Shown here in pieces: positions 44,325 through 57,200 of a stretch of 64,000 nt of DNA (positions are counted from its first letter, which is position 1; each line of letters starts with the position of its first letter). Source of the DNA: Desmodesmus armatus (taxonomy: Eukaryota; Chlorophyta; Chlorophyceae; Sphaeropleales; Scenedesmaceae); assembly GCA_007449985.2 (NCBI GenBank), contig VIIQ02000077.1, positions 1 to 64,000 of the forward strand, in the 5' to 3' direction. Below the pieces are notes generated by a model. The model did not search any database. It had not been told where the DNA came from and was given only the letters and a program-made list of their open reading frames with translations. The translations under genes were made by a program, and so were the position numbers.

Positions 44325-46399
44325 ATGTGGGAGCGGCCTCCTGACCAGCTGGGCAGCATCAGTGGTGCATCAGCCACTGCAACCCATGCTGCACCATGGG
44401 CATCCCTGGGCATGTTGTGCACGCCCACTCCTGAAACCTCTGTTGCCAGTCTGAAGTTTTCCAGCCCAGCCACAGAGGCAGCGTACTTCCTAGCAGCCCA
44501 GCCTGGTCTAGCCGCTGTTGACAGAACCATATGCTTCCACAAGCTGTGGATCTCTTCGCTGCTGCTGGTCACCATGCTGACCGGACACATACAGTCTACA
44601 GCCCTTGGCAGGGCCCTTTGGAGCTTCTACGTGTGCCTGCTGGCGGCACACATGTGCTGGATGTGGGCTTGCTCAAAAATGTATCAGCAGCAGCGGATGC
44701 GTGTGATCATCCCACTCAAGCTGTTGCTGGCTGCAAGCCTGACTTCGTTCGTCCCTACCTTCGTGCTGAAGGAGGTTGACAGCACAGCCGCATACATTGA
44801 GCTGGTGCTGTTGGGATCAGGCCTCGTCATGCAGCTGTGCACAGGTGGGTCCTGGCTGCTGGGCTGCAGCATGATCAAATCCGAGCAGCTGGCTACAAGC
44901 AGATGTGCATGCATGCAGGCAGGCAGGCAGGTGGCTGCGAAGTGGCGGCAACAGCAGGCAGCATGCACCAAGTATGCTGCAATCTAAACACATGAACTGG
45001 GCTCGTCTGGCCAGGCTGGCAACAGGTGCTGGCTAATACCTTGCAAGCCATGCAGCAACCAGCAGTGCGGGTGTCAGAAAGCGTCTGCTGAAGATTGCAC
45101 GTTCTCACGGTCAGTAAACAGCAGCCTGATCAGCCGCACCTTGTTGGTCCCTGTCGGGACATCTCCTCTTCCATGCTCTCTTCACCAAGTTTGTTGTTCC
45201 CCAACTCAACGGTGTGTATCCTGGCCTTGCTGCTGCTGCAGGAGAGTGCATGCCAGTGCTCTGGCGACACCACGTGCCCATGGCGCTCAGCACGTTCTGC
45301 ATGTACAACCTGACCATGCTGGGACCTCTGGTGGACGTCTTTGTATGCAGCCCAGTTGCTGTCAGGCACACAGCAACTCTATACACAGCCCTGGAGGCGG
45401 CAGCATACACGCTGGCAGGACTGCTCGTGCCGTACCCCATGCAGCGCCCTACTGCAGCCAGCCCTCGGGCGCAGGTGTACATCCTGGTGCTGTGGCTGCA
45501 GCTGCATCTGGTCCTGCTGCTGCCCTCCGTGTACCTGTACTATACAGAGTTACGGTACGTCTTTTGCTCCTTCCAAAGCATTGCATGCATTGTGGTGCAT
45601 ACAAATGACTTTCACCAGCACGGGCTGTGCTGGGGCTGTCATGAGCGCTGCTAGCAGCTGGCCGCTTTCCTGGGGTGCTACCGTGCAGCGTGGGAGCCCT
45701 GTAGGCTGCTGGCACCGACACACTTCAGTTGGTGGTAGGGTGCGCTGAGCAGAGTGCGCCGCTGTTGTCAATTGGCGCTAGAGCTGGCGCTGCTACGCTC
45801 ATACATTGGGCAGATAGTACCCTTTGGCATCAGCATGGGCATCGGCGCCTGGCAAGGTCGCTTGCCCATGCTGCTGCTGCATCCCTTGGTGGCAAGCAGC
45901 ATCAAACCGCGTGCATGCTGGCTGCCAATAAGTAAATCTGGGGCCATGCCACGACACACGATATACACCTGATAGTCACGGTTGCGCTGACTTGCGCTGA
46001 CTTGCTGCCTGTTGTGTGCTGGCTGTGACTTGCTGCAGGTCTCGCTCAGCATTCCTGCAGCTGCAGGATGAGCACGAGCAAGGCCAGCAGCAGCAGCAGC
46101 AGGAGCAGGAGGGAGAGATGGAGCAGGCCCAGACAGCACCCACTTCTCACACCAGCAGCTCCTGTCCACCTATACAGCGGGTGTGCAGCAGGTCTGAGCC
46201 CGATGTGCGTGCGCCTGGCTCAGTGCATCCTTTTGTGCTGGGGGGTGCGTTCATGGTGCTGCTAGGCATCGTGTCCTGGAACCTACTGCACCTGGGTGCG
46301 GCTTGGCTGGTGTCCGGCTTGGATCGTCTGGGGCCACATAAACTCGTGTCAGAGCTTGCCAGTGAGCATGGCTGGGCCGGCAGCTGTTTCCAGAATTGA
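44325..46399 (+). CDS. Polytopic membrane protein, family not recognised
   Basis: Likely exons are 44325-44844 (MWERPPDQLGSISG...), 45242-45554, 45753-45888 and 46061-46399 (stop). The last two boundaries are tentative because several donors and acceptors fit. At least seven hydrophobic helices are visible: LWISSLLLVTMLTGHI, LWSFYVCLLAAHMCWMWAC, IIPLKLLLAASLTSFVPTFV, YIELVLLGSGLVMQLC, MALSTFCMYNLTMLGPLVDV, YILVLWLQLHLVLLLPSVYL and FVLGGAFMVLLGIVSWNLLH. A Gln/Glu-rich hydrophilic loop precedes the last helix. No transporter or receptor motif was recognised. The short gap to COA6 suggests a shared bidirectional promoter. Confidence 0.6.
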
Positions 46400-49300
46400 T
46401 GTGCTGGCGCTGCTTGGATGAGATACTGTTGCTGTGTGATTTGCCGGCACGATCCTGTACCCAAGGTGAAGCAGGGGCGACCGTTGTGTCGCGCTTGCCT
46501 TGCCTTGCAACATTTTTGCGGGCATCATCTTTTCCCTGACTGAATCTGTGCTGCGAGCGCAGCTGGTGGGATTGGACCAGGGCAGAGGGTGTATGCCAGC
46601 AGGTCCAGGGCGTGCATATGCTGTCTGTCATGTTTGGGTTCACGATGTGCATCCGCCGTGCGCGTACTTTGCTGACCGACCGCGCTTGACCAGCTTGGTT
46701 CTGCCACCGCCGCAGCGGTAATGGCTGTGTCGCTGATGCTGTCTGCGACATCCGTTTTGTGGCAGTTGCCGCACCAGTGTTGTGTGCCGCCGTCCAGTGA
46801 ACTGTTTCGTTATGCACTGTGCCTTGGATCGCTCAATCAGGTGTGTGCGCATGCCGCAACATCTGTGTGTCTGTCTGCATGTTGTGAGTTTGAAGGGCGG
46901 CGTCACGCTCGGGGCTGACCTGCGCCAACAGCACATCGTGTCTTGGGCCCGTGTATGTCCACCTTGGCAGGCCCTGGTTCTGCTGGCAGGAGAAATCTGA
47001 CTGGAACTGTTGTGGAACGTCAGGCTGAGGCGGAGGTGTCAGCTGGCATAAGGCTGTTGGTGTGACCTGACACATGGGCAGCTGGGTGGCAGGACAGATT
47101 GGATGGTTATAACTGTTGCTGTTGCTATCACGCCCGAAGACGCGGTAGGTTCCACCACAGGTGGCTACAGCTGGCTCTTGTTGTCAATGCAACATACGTT
47201 CAGTTGCATTTGACTACAATTGACATCCATAAGGTGCCAAGGATAGGGTGCTGTGCCTATTGCGCTGCTGCTGCGCTAGATGCAGTCCTTGGCAGTGCAA
47301 AGCACAGGTTCCCAGTTGATGTTGCGGGCGCTGGTTTCTGCATTGGGCTTAGGGGTTCGGTATAGGGTAAACCCTAAACCCTACACCTTGGACTGTTTCC
47401 TCTACTGAGCGATGAGTGTGGGTGATGACTGCTGCGTGGCCGCCTGCAGGTGTAGTTGGCTCGAATGACCTGCTGCTTCCCATCCTGTTACGATTACGCC
47501 TTTCCTGCAGGGTGTGCGGTTCTCTACTAGAGTACGCAATGGCATTGTTTGTCCTGACAGCTCCTACCCACATCTCGTGTTTTGTCTTGTGGCGCTGCTT
47601 CGTCCACTGGCACGCGTGTCGCTGCGTGCTGGTGAACGCATGCCGTACAAGTACATCGTTCAGCACACCAGGGAGCTGTGTTGGTGTTCCTGCACTGTTG
47701 GCTTGTTTAACACGCTGCTGCTGGCCAGCACCAGGCCATTGCGCCCTTTGCTGCCCGTTATGAGGCTGAATGGCCAGGCCTGTCGGCATGCCAGCAGTGC
47801 CTGGACAGAAGTAGCTACTTCTGTATATGAGTGTTGTGTTTCCCATCTCAAAAAAAAGAGTGTTGTGTTTCCGTGTGCCTGTGTGTAGAATGCATGTCTG
47901 TATGTGTACCCACACCGGCAGTGCATTTGGTGTATATTTTTGTGTGCGTTGCAGCCACGCCTCATGTTTCAAGAGCGCTTGGTTTCCCATGAGGCTGTAT
48001 GGCAAGGCCTGTTCTCATGTTAGCAGTGCTTGCACAGCAGTGGGAGACTGGTGTGGTGTGTCTGTGTGCGAGAGTGCATGTCTGTATGGGTATGAAACAC
48101 TGGCAGTGCATTTGGTTTCTGTTCGTGTGTTTTTCAGCCATGCCTCATGTTCAAAAGCACAGATACATACGTGTCAAATTGTGCTGGCTGCGTGATGCCT
48201 ACTATGCTAATATGCTCATGTTCAAAAGCACAGATACAGACGTGTCAAATTGTGCTAATGCGTGGTGGCTCCTATGCTAATATGCTCCAGGCAGGGCAAT
48301 ATGCAGGCTGGTGTTGAAGTTGTCAGTCACAGCAGCGTTTTTTCTCTTTTGATGGTGCACACCTACAGGGATGCCCATTGACTGCAGTCTCTGTACGCAT
48401 GCAGTCTCTACGCATGCAGTCTGTATGCAGGTGTCCTTCATTGCAGCTGAGGGACCTGCCTTTCAGGCAGCAGGGCATGCAAGTGAAAGCATCCCCATCT
48501 TTGCCTTGGCAGCATGCAGTGGTTCAGCACTGACAAGTCAGTGACTGAGCTGTGGGCGCGCACAGTGGTTTGCTTGGCTGCACCTGCCTCTGTGGTGTGT
48601 GAGTGCCACGTCAGGGCGGTACCGGTACACGGCTGCTCGAGGACAACGATCAAGTAAAACTTCCAGGCACAACCGGACTTGCCTGATAAGTTCATGTGAC
48701 TGCTGGGGTGTGCCCTCACTCCGCATTGGGTGTCGGGTTTTTTTGGCCCCTGCATGAACATGGGGACCCTGCATGCAGTTTGCTAAGCATCACACCGGGG
48801 CTGTTCTTGGTGTGTGGAACCCTCTGGGTGCACACACATCCTGTGCACGCCGACGCTGGCTTCCAGTTGTTACGAACAGCATGTGTTCATGTGGGGCGTG
48901 CATGAACAGCGCACATTGGCAGACACGGTCTTTGTTGCATGTGTGTGTTGGCCTTGTGTTGGCCGGCGGTTGGGGTTTTGTGCCCGAAGGTTTGTTGTGG
49001 GTGCGCAGTGGCGTCACTTGAGGTGAGGTGGAAGTTGACATGGAGAAGAGCTTGCATGGAGAAGTTGCTGTGTAGCTCTTGGCGGCTGGGAGTGCCATTG
49101 TGGCACCACTGACTCATACAGCATTGAATGCATGGATTGAGACGTGACATCTGCAGCCACTGCTGGCAGTATCAAGCTGGGGCATCATGTTTTTTTGTAC
49201 GTCGTAGTAGCTACTATAGTACGTCTCATGCAGGCCAGTGTTTGCCCCCTGTTGCCCCAGTGCAGTTCCAAGTCTGTATGTCGCAGGTTTTCAGGGCCCA

Positions 49301-50440
49301 TCACCCCCAGGGATGTTTGGAATGCGCCCATTGTGTGACAGCAGTTGCGGTTTGGCTGATGGGGGCTTTAGGGCACCTCCTTTGTGCAATTGGGCAGCAG
49401 GTGACTCTTTCAGTGCCATGCATCAGGGCGCAAAAGCACCAAACACTGCTGGTCTTACCAGATACTATTAGTGCAGATCTGCAGCGGCAGCACTGGGCCC
49501 AAAATGTGCCTTTGCGTGGGCGTGTGGCTGTGTTTGAGGCCCGCTGTTGATGCGTGGAGCAGTTGCTGTGTTGCTTTTGGGGGCTTTTGAGTGCCGCTGT
49601 GGCACCAAGTGACTCATACGATGCATGCTGTAAACCTGCACCACAACAAATATGCATGGTGGGTTTTAAAAACACTGGGCGCTGCAGCTGCTGCCTAGCA
49701 TAACCTGGGGCCAGTGTGCTGCATTTTGCGGTACCTCAAAGGTCATGCAGCTCTGTGTTGGCCATCTCTAGTTGCATGACTGATTGTGACGTGTGCTGGC
49801 AGAGGCACCTAGGTGCTGTTCAAGGGGCTGCCAGCAGTGCCTACTGGCAATGCCTCTCCAGCACAGCAGCACAAGCACTTGTGGGTAGCACTGTCTAATG
49901 TGTGCACGTGCGAGCGGCTCTGTGCCTGTCCCACAGCAACTCTGTCCCCAGTAGACAGGAGGCGGCCACTGGCAGGGCAGTCGTCTTATGCATTGTCCAC
50001 GCCTTGTGTCCACCCAAGAATGGTTGGCACTATGATTGGTGAGTAGTACACCGCCACTCGACCCATGCCTTTTGCTGCTATTTTGTGTTACTGAATTGAC
50101 TGTCAGGTCACCTCACCCGCCAACGGTGTGTCGTGCACCTTATGGGGCTGCTGGTGTGGCTTTATGAGGCAGGGATTGGTTCAACCAATCCACGGTGGCT
50201 GTTGTTGCAATACAAGTCAGCTAGCCGGGACAACTGGCTACCCAACTGGAAATATGGTGGAACATGTACCCATGACAATCATGGATTGCACACATGTGTG
50301 CGATGACAAACACATCAGTTGAAACGTTGGTTGCAGTACAGCAGCTGGTGCATGCTGCTACAGTGTGTTGCTCGAGGGGCTGCCTGTTGTGCGGCAGTAC
50401 AGCCTGGCACATGCAGCATGGCTGGCTGCAGGTATGAAAT
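46400..50440 (+). other. GT-rich plus-strand region, probable long 3' UTR/flank
   Basis: About 4 kb with the same G/T-rich strand bias as the region after the RNA-binding protein gene and no credible exon. A TGTAA lies at 49629-49633. Partial tandem repeats occur near 47760-48280 (ATGAGGCTG.ATGGC..GGCCTGT; TTCAAAAGCACAGATACA twice). A telomere-like inversion lies at 47358-47385. Confidence 0.35.
47358..47385. repeat. Head-to-head telomere-like motif
   Basis: TATAGGGTAAACCCTAAACCCTA places one TAGGG-type unit directly against two CCCTAAA units in opposite orientation. Confidence 0.55.
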
Positions 50441-50442
50441 TT

Positions 50443-50512
50443 CAGTACAGTACAGTAGTTGAGGACAGAGTCCCAACCTCAGCGCTAGCCAGCGAGCCAC
50501 GGGCTCATGAGG
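50443..50512 (-). repeat. Dispersed ~70-bp repeat with (ACTGT)n tail, copy B
   Basis: Reverse orientation relative to copy A, and about 90% alike over CCTCATGAGCCCG..GGCTCGCTGGCTAGCGCTGA..GTTGGGACTCTGTCC, with an ACTGTACTGTACTG tail. Confidence 0.8.
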
Positions 50513-51263
50513 GTGCCCAGAGGGCCTACTAACGTACCCCAGTCTCTCAGGTCAGGTGTGAATTCTCAAACATATCGACTACGCATTATGTTTGAAGCCA
50601 ATGGGGTGAGAGGGGTGTGCATGTCTCCCCTCTCCCCCCCCCCCCCCCACCCCAACAGGTGACCCGCTCGCACCCCCAACCTGTCCCGTCCACCCCGTGG
50701 GAATGAGGGGGCATAGTTGGCTGCAACAGACTATGATCCCTCAAGTGCCTCTCGTGCCATTTGCAATGAGTGTCAGATGGCTTCGCTCCTGCAACAGATA
50801 GCCACCAGCACTGTGGCAATGTTGATCACTCAGCACCCCGCAAACCACAACGTACGTGATCACAGTGTGAGGGACACCGAGTAGACACCGACACAGCAGG
50901 TTGGGGAAGGCAAAAGATGGAGCAGCAGCTGACAGCCACGTCCGAGTGTGACTGCAGCACGCCATTATCACAGTGCTCAACGTGTTATATGAGTTCATCT
51001 CTTGGAAATAAGTACATTCAACAGCGGCAACCCACATCCCTCTGCAGACGCTCGTTGCGCGCCAAGTTTTGAAGGCGGGTCGAGCAACTCCAGTTGCATG
51101 ATGTAGCTGGATACGTAACTACTCGACTACCTCAATCCTTTAATGTTCATATCAACGTTCTGGATGTGCTATACACCACCATGACGGGCCGGGTGTGCCA
51201 CAAGAGCAGTACAGCAGCAGCAGCACAGATGATGTCTGTTCATGTCGCCACCATCTGGGACTG
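50513..51263. promoter_or_regulatory. Upstream region of the secreted-protein gene
   Basis: No gene seen. It contains a poly(C) run near 50635 and should include the promoter and 5' UTR of the gene starting at 51264. No named element was recognised. Confidence 0.35.
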
Positions 51264-54200
51264 ATGCGTCCCAAACCACTGGTCCTATCAATCACACTGC
51301 TCCTGTTCTATCTGATAGGTGAGCTTCTGTGGCTGCTGAACTGCCATGGTTGGCCAGCCTTATATGCATGCGTTGCCCTGGGCAACTGGCGCTGGAGCAG
51401 GGACCCAGCAACAAAGGGGCGGCCCTCAATCAAATACTTCTCATCCATCTCTCACACGTTTCCTGCAGGTGCTGCCTACACCACTGTGCATGCACCACTG
51501 AGCACACCTCTGAAGTCACCACAGACACACCAAGCCCCCAGCAGCACCACCACAGCCCTCAGCACCACCACCGCCACCACCACCACCACCAGCAGCAGCA
51601 GCAGCACCAGGGCTCTACTTGAAGCCGAGCATTTGCCCACAGCCTCTTGTGGCAAGCTATCCAGCGAGCCTCTCAGTCAGGTCATAACCAGCTGTCTCAG
51701 CTGGCAACAGCAAGTGGGCTGTGCATTCCTTGAGGCTCAGGGGTACATCCCTGTAGGGGTGCAGTCCCTGATATCTAACAGCCTCTCAGGGAACCTGACG
51801 GCCCCTGACACCTGCGGCAGCACAACAGTATCTCTGGCCTCCAAGCAGCAGCAGCAGCAGCAGCAGCAGCAGGTAGCGTTTGATGCTGGGGGCCGTGTGG
51901 TGGTAGCAGCAATTGCCAAGGGGCCAAGCAGCAGTACAGCTTACTTCTTTGGTCGGGGGGTCCATAAGGTGGGTGCTGTGCTGTGCCATGCTGTGCTGTG
52001 CTGTGCTGACCCAGCTCAGAGCTGGCTGTCATGAAATGCAGCAGTAGCTGCCCCTAGAGCTTTGGGTGGAGGGAGTAGCTCTTTGTGGCAGCCATGTCGA
52101 TGCATGTACAAGCCCATTTCTCTCAGAGCTCTGCACAGCACGAGCACAGCAGGGGCAGTTTCAAAGTCTAGTGTTGGTCATGCAAACCCTTCAGTGCAGA
52201 CCCTTTCCGGACACTTACTGTGTGCTGGCCCCTCTGTCCCACAAGCTCACTTGTTGATGGTGGCTTGGCATTGTTGGCATTGTTGGCATTGTTGGCACTT
52301 CTTATTTGCTGGCCCCTCTGTGCCTTGAGCTCATTTATCCCCTTCGGCTTGGCATTGCTGCTTCCTGCTGCTCCCTACAGGGCCTCCTCAACCTCCAGCA
52401 GCAGCAGCAGCAGCAGTCCTTAGAGCTGTGCCTGGCCCCTCCATCAGAGGGCTCCCTGACAGCCCAGCAGTCGGCCACCTACAGCCCCCGGTTGGCCCCT
52501 GGCTCTGTCTCATGGGCCCTCAGCAAGACTGTGCAGCTGCCGCCAGCCTTTACAGATGGACTTGTGCACATGATACAGGGAGACACAGTGGTGAGGCTGC
52601 CTCTGCAATGGCAGTGGGTGTACGGGCGGTTTTTGGGGGAGTATGTTACATGGACATTTTCGCCAAACAACAATGGCATTGCCCACCAGGATCGAGCCAG
52701 GTGAACCTCATAAGTTGTCTCCCCTGCGGTGGTTTGCACCACCTACACCGGGTTTTTGGCACGGGCGTGTACAACCTCACCAAATGCACCAAGCACCCGG
52801 GTGCACACATTCAGGGCTAGTAGATTTGAAAGCAGCCTCAGGAAGAGGCAGCGTTAGGACTTTGGAAATGGTCGCTGCCCTTGCAGAGGGTTTATAGGTG
52901 GGCCTTCCAGGGGAAATACATGCACTCACCCAAAATCCTGGTGCTGCACATGATACAAGGCCATGCAGTGGTAAGGCCGGGTGGGGGGGGGGGGCGTTGT
53001 CGCTGGGTGGCTGCCTGAAAGGCTGGCAGGTTGGTTGTGGTGCGTCGGCTGGGCTTGTGCTCTGCAAATGTCAGCATGGGGATGAAGCGGTTGCATGTTG
53101 TACCCTGTCATACACCCGTGCAGGAGGCTTCATGGACCCTGGCTGCAACCAAGTCAGGGGAGGAGCCCCGCTACCAGGGCGTGGTGTCTGGCAGGATCAG
53201 CATCACAAACAGCAGGCCAATGCCTATAGCCGTCTACGGAGTGCTCACAGCAATCAAGGGAGGCCCATCTGCCACTGTTACCTGCGGGCCAAGCATGCCT
53301 TTCAAGGTGGGCGGGGAGGGTGGTTGGGAGGGCTGCTGTACATCAGTTGAGCTACCTCGGGGCCCTTTTGGGTTTGCAGAAGGACAGGTGTCTGTGAGGC
53401 ATCGTGCATTCGAGCAGAAGTTCTTGAGCATGAGCTGAGTGGGTGGTTCACGAGATGATTCCACAAAGCTGCACGTACTACGGTTCCCCTATGTCCTGAG
53501 CAGCGTGCTACACGTGTGTCTGCAGGTCCCTTCCTGCACCACCACTGTGTGCACCTTCACTGCCACCTACCCTCAACCCCCACCAGCGGGCAGCACACAG
53601 CCAGCAGCACAGTGCAATACCAGGAGTTGAACAGCGCCCGTATTGCTGTGGCAGAGGTGCGCACGGTTTTCAAGGTGAGTACGTGGTACCGCCAGGACAA
53701 CGTGCCGGCACAGCATACCTGCACTCGTACCGCATCCTGCAGGTATTGCATGTAATTTGTACTGTCCGCACAGCGTGTACTGCAGGTACTGCATAATATG
53801 GACTCAGGCACTATGTACTGCAGGTCCTTGTACTGCCGACACAGCGTGTACTGCAGGTACTGCAGGCTGTAGACCCACATGCAATGTACTGCAGGTCCTT
53901 GCACTGCCCACACAGCATGTACTGGAGGTAATTGCACCCTGTAATCCAGCAGCATGTTCTGACAGTGTGCTTCTGGTTGTGTTGCTTGTATGACATCCTG
54001 CCCAGGTTCCCAAAGGTCCAGCACAGCTTGCCTCTGCTGCTGCCAAGGTCCCATCCGGCCAGGCTATAGTGACAGACACCCAGCTGCCTGGCCAGGTCCT
54101 GGCGTACACTGGTGAGTGGATGACACCCTGATCAGCCCTTGCTCGCTGGCTACTTGCCACAGCTGGGACTATGTCAGAGGTTGGGACTATGTCCCCAATA

Positions 54201-57200
54201 CCTGTATTGTATGAGTGTGTGACACATCGATAGCGAATGTATGTTCTTGGTGCAGTGCTGGATAGCGGCTTGTTTCTGTCAGCCTATCTGAATGTGCTGC
54301 TGCAGTGGTGCACCAGACGGCATGCTTGTCTCCCTATGGCCCCTGCAGCTGCTGCTGGAGCCTGTCAGACAGAGCCAGGGCACTGCAGCTGCACTCCTTT
54401 GTTGACCTACTGCTTAGCCCTCCGATGACGCAGCACTTCAGCCATTGATCATTTATGCTCGCCTAATCTACCACTGCTGCTGCTGCTGCCGCTGCTGCTG
54501 CAGGCACCGGGCAGCAAAGCTATGTGACGCTGCTCAGCTGCCCCTCCAGCGGCAGTGTGGTGAACACAGCAATGCTGCTGGCAGCCACTGGCCAGGAGGT
54601 GACTGCCAGCGCCAACGTACAAAAGCACTGCCACAAGCTGGATGTGCGCCTGACGGAAGTTGGGGAGCCTGTCGTGGCCAGGTGAGCTCAGCGGGCTCTG
54701 CACACTATGTTGATGGTTTGGAGAACCGCACCGATTTCCTCTTGCTATTTGTTGTTGGGAAGACCTGGGTTGGCCAGGTGGGTGATCAGTCTTAAGTGCG
54801 GTTCTCTGGAAAGCAAAAGGCAGTAAGCCTCTGCTCAGCCGCGTGCCACAAGTGAGCAAGCCAGAGTTGTAAGTAGCCCTGCTGCTGCCAACTACACTGT
54901 GTCTTTTGTTCAAACAAGTTGAATGCTTGCTGTGCTGTAGGTGGCACTGGTCCGTTCGGCAGGTTGCCAGCGTCACCCAGGCAAGGCTGCGCTCCGCTGC
55001 TGCTGTGCGCAACAGCGACTCATTGCAGCAGCGCGCTGGCAACGCAACCATGGCCACCCAGCTGTTCCAGTCTCCAAACGCTGCTGCTTTGGGTGACGGT
55101 TTGGCCTTGCCGATCACAGAAGACGTCACGTACACGGTGCACGTGACACGCAGCGTGCCGAGTGGCAGGGAGGCGCCGTTCACGATCTCCGGGTCCGTAA
55201 CAGTGACCAACCCCGCGCCCCAGAACGCAAAGCTTGCCGCCCTCACCATCACACTGACAGATCCCGCCGGCCAGTCACCTGCGCTCCGGGTTGCCGCCAG
55301 TTGCCCCATGCTAGCGGTCGCGTCAGGCCAGAGTTTGGCATGCAGATGGACCGCTACTCCCTCGTTCAACCCCATCGGCGGTACTGTCGTTGCGACAGCG
55401 AGGTACCTTGCTGTTCGCAACGGTGACAGTGCTTCGGGAGACTTCGTTGATTTTGAGTCCGCGAGCGTCACTGTGGGTGATGCGCCCGGCCAGGCCGACA
55501 CGGATGCAGACGCCACCGCAACAGCAACGTTTGGGCGTACGTTCGTGCCAGCTTCCTTCAAACGTGCCCTGCTGCAGTGGTTTGGGAACGGACCGAAGAG
55601 CAGCCCGCCAACATTCAACCCTGCGGGGTTCCTCACGCGCGTGTGGGGCCAAACCGGGGCCAATACTGTTGTTACGTCGGCTGTGCAGCCCGCTTCAACA
55701 GCACCAGTGACAGCAGCACCACCAAACAGCCAGCACAACCCTTACTCTTTAGCAGCAAGCGCGACAAGCTATGCCGCACCTGCTCCGGTCGCCACCCTGG
55801 TGACAGGACGGCTAGGTAGTGTGGGTGCTGGCTTTGGCAATGGTAGCCCAGCAGCAGTGCTGTCCCCAGTACATGCACAGCCAAGAGCCAGGGCAGGGGT
55901 TGGTAGCAACTCCTGGCAGCAACAGCCCTACGCCAGCAGTCAGTACCAGGCAACCGCTGCAGCCGCAGCAGCAGCCGCAGCACCTTCAACATCACTGGGT
56001 GCTGCTGTGGGGGCTGGCATGAGCAACGGTGCTGCAGTCGCGCCTGCAGCTACAGCTACAGCTGCATCAGCACCACCGTTGGAAGCCACAGCTTCTCACA
56101 TGAGGGTTGCAGCAGCACCTGGGTACACTGCTCCTGCTGCTGGTGGCGCTGCTAGCCCAGCAACGGCGCCACAACCGGCCGGCTTGCTCGATGATTGTGC
56201 AGACCTCACTCACGAGCTGGCCTTCGAGCCTGGGCTGCTTCCCGCCGGTTGGTTTCAGGCAGGCCGCCCTCTGGACGGGTCTGTGACAGCCATGTGTTCG
56301 TGTACAGTGTACGATACGGGCCGTACGAGAGCTGCAGTACAGGCAGCAAAGCCGCGGCGGCTGTACAGCTTCTGACACGGGACACCAGGAGGGTGCGCAG
56401 CAGTGTGGCGGAGGTGGGGATCAGTGTACAGGGGTGCAGGCCTGGTGTGGATGCAGCTGTAGCGGCAGCTCGGCCAGCTGCTGACGTCACAGCTGTGTGG
56501 GACATGCAGATGCGGGCGCAGCACGCACGGATGCAGCTGCAGCCTGGAAAAGTCGTCAATAACAGTTACTCTGTCAGTTACAACCGCCAACTGACGGCCT
56601 CGTCGCCGCGGCTGTATGTCATCGTCAGCTTGAGAAACACGGGACACTCTACCCCACTGATCGGGGATGCAAAGTACTACATCAATGGGACGTGTGGTGA
56701 TCGGGCTTTGAGAGGAGCAGTGCCTTTGCTTGTAGCAACAACAAGGTAGCACCTGGGGGCGCTGTCAACTGCAGCTTTGTCGCACCGCTACCATGTGCAG
56801 CTGGCGGTATGCTTCAAGCGCAGCTGCAGCTATCTACTGGCGAGACTGTTCGGACTCCAGTGACGGAGTTTGCAGCACCTGACTTGGAGCAGCTGGTGGC
56901 GGCCGGCCCCTCCCGATCAGCCTGCATCAAGGTACGTCAATGTGCGCAGGTGATATTTCTGCTCTACTGGCAGTATTTGCATGCAACAATGCTTGACATC
57001 CTCACTGCAGCAGGGGTGGTCCTGCAAAAGGGCGGACATGTTCCTGCAGCCTGTACACACATGTGTTTGCAGCCTGTCTACGTCAGCCTGAGGTCAAAGT
57101 CCAACCTGTGCTTTGCAACATGAATTGTTTGACAGGTGTGACAGCTGTGACAGCAGCTTTACTAATATTACCTTTGTGTCTGTGCCTGCAGGCAACATAT

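Noticed and set aside
53526..56931. Programmed -1 frameshifting in the secreted-protein gene
   Set aside because: There are several sites in one gene without a consistent slippery heptamer, and similar one-base losses occur in eL33. Assembly error is simpler.
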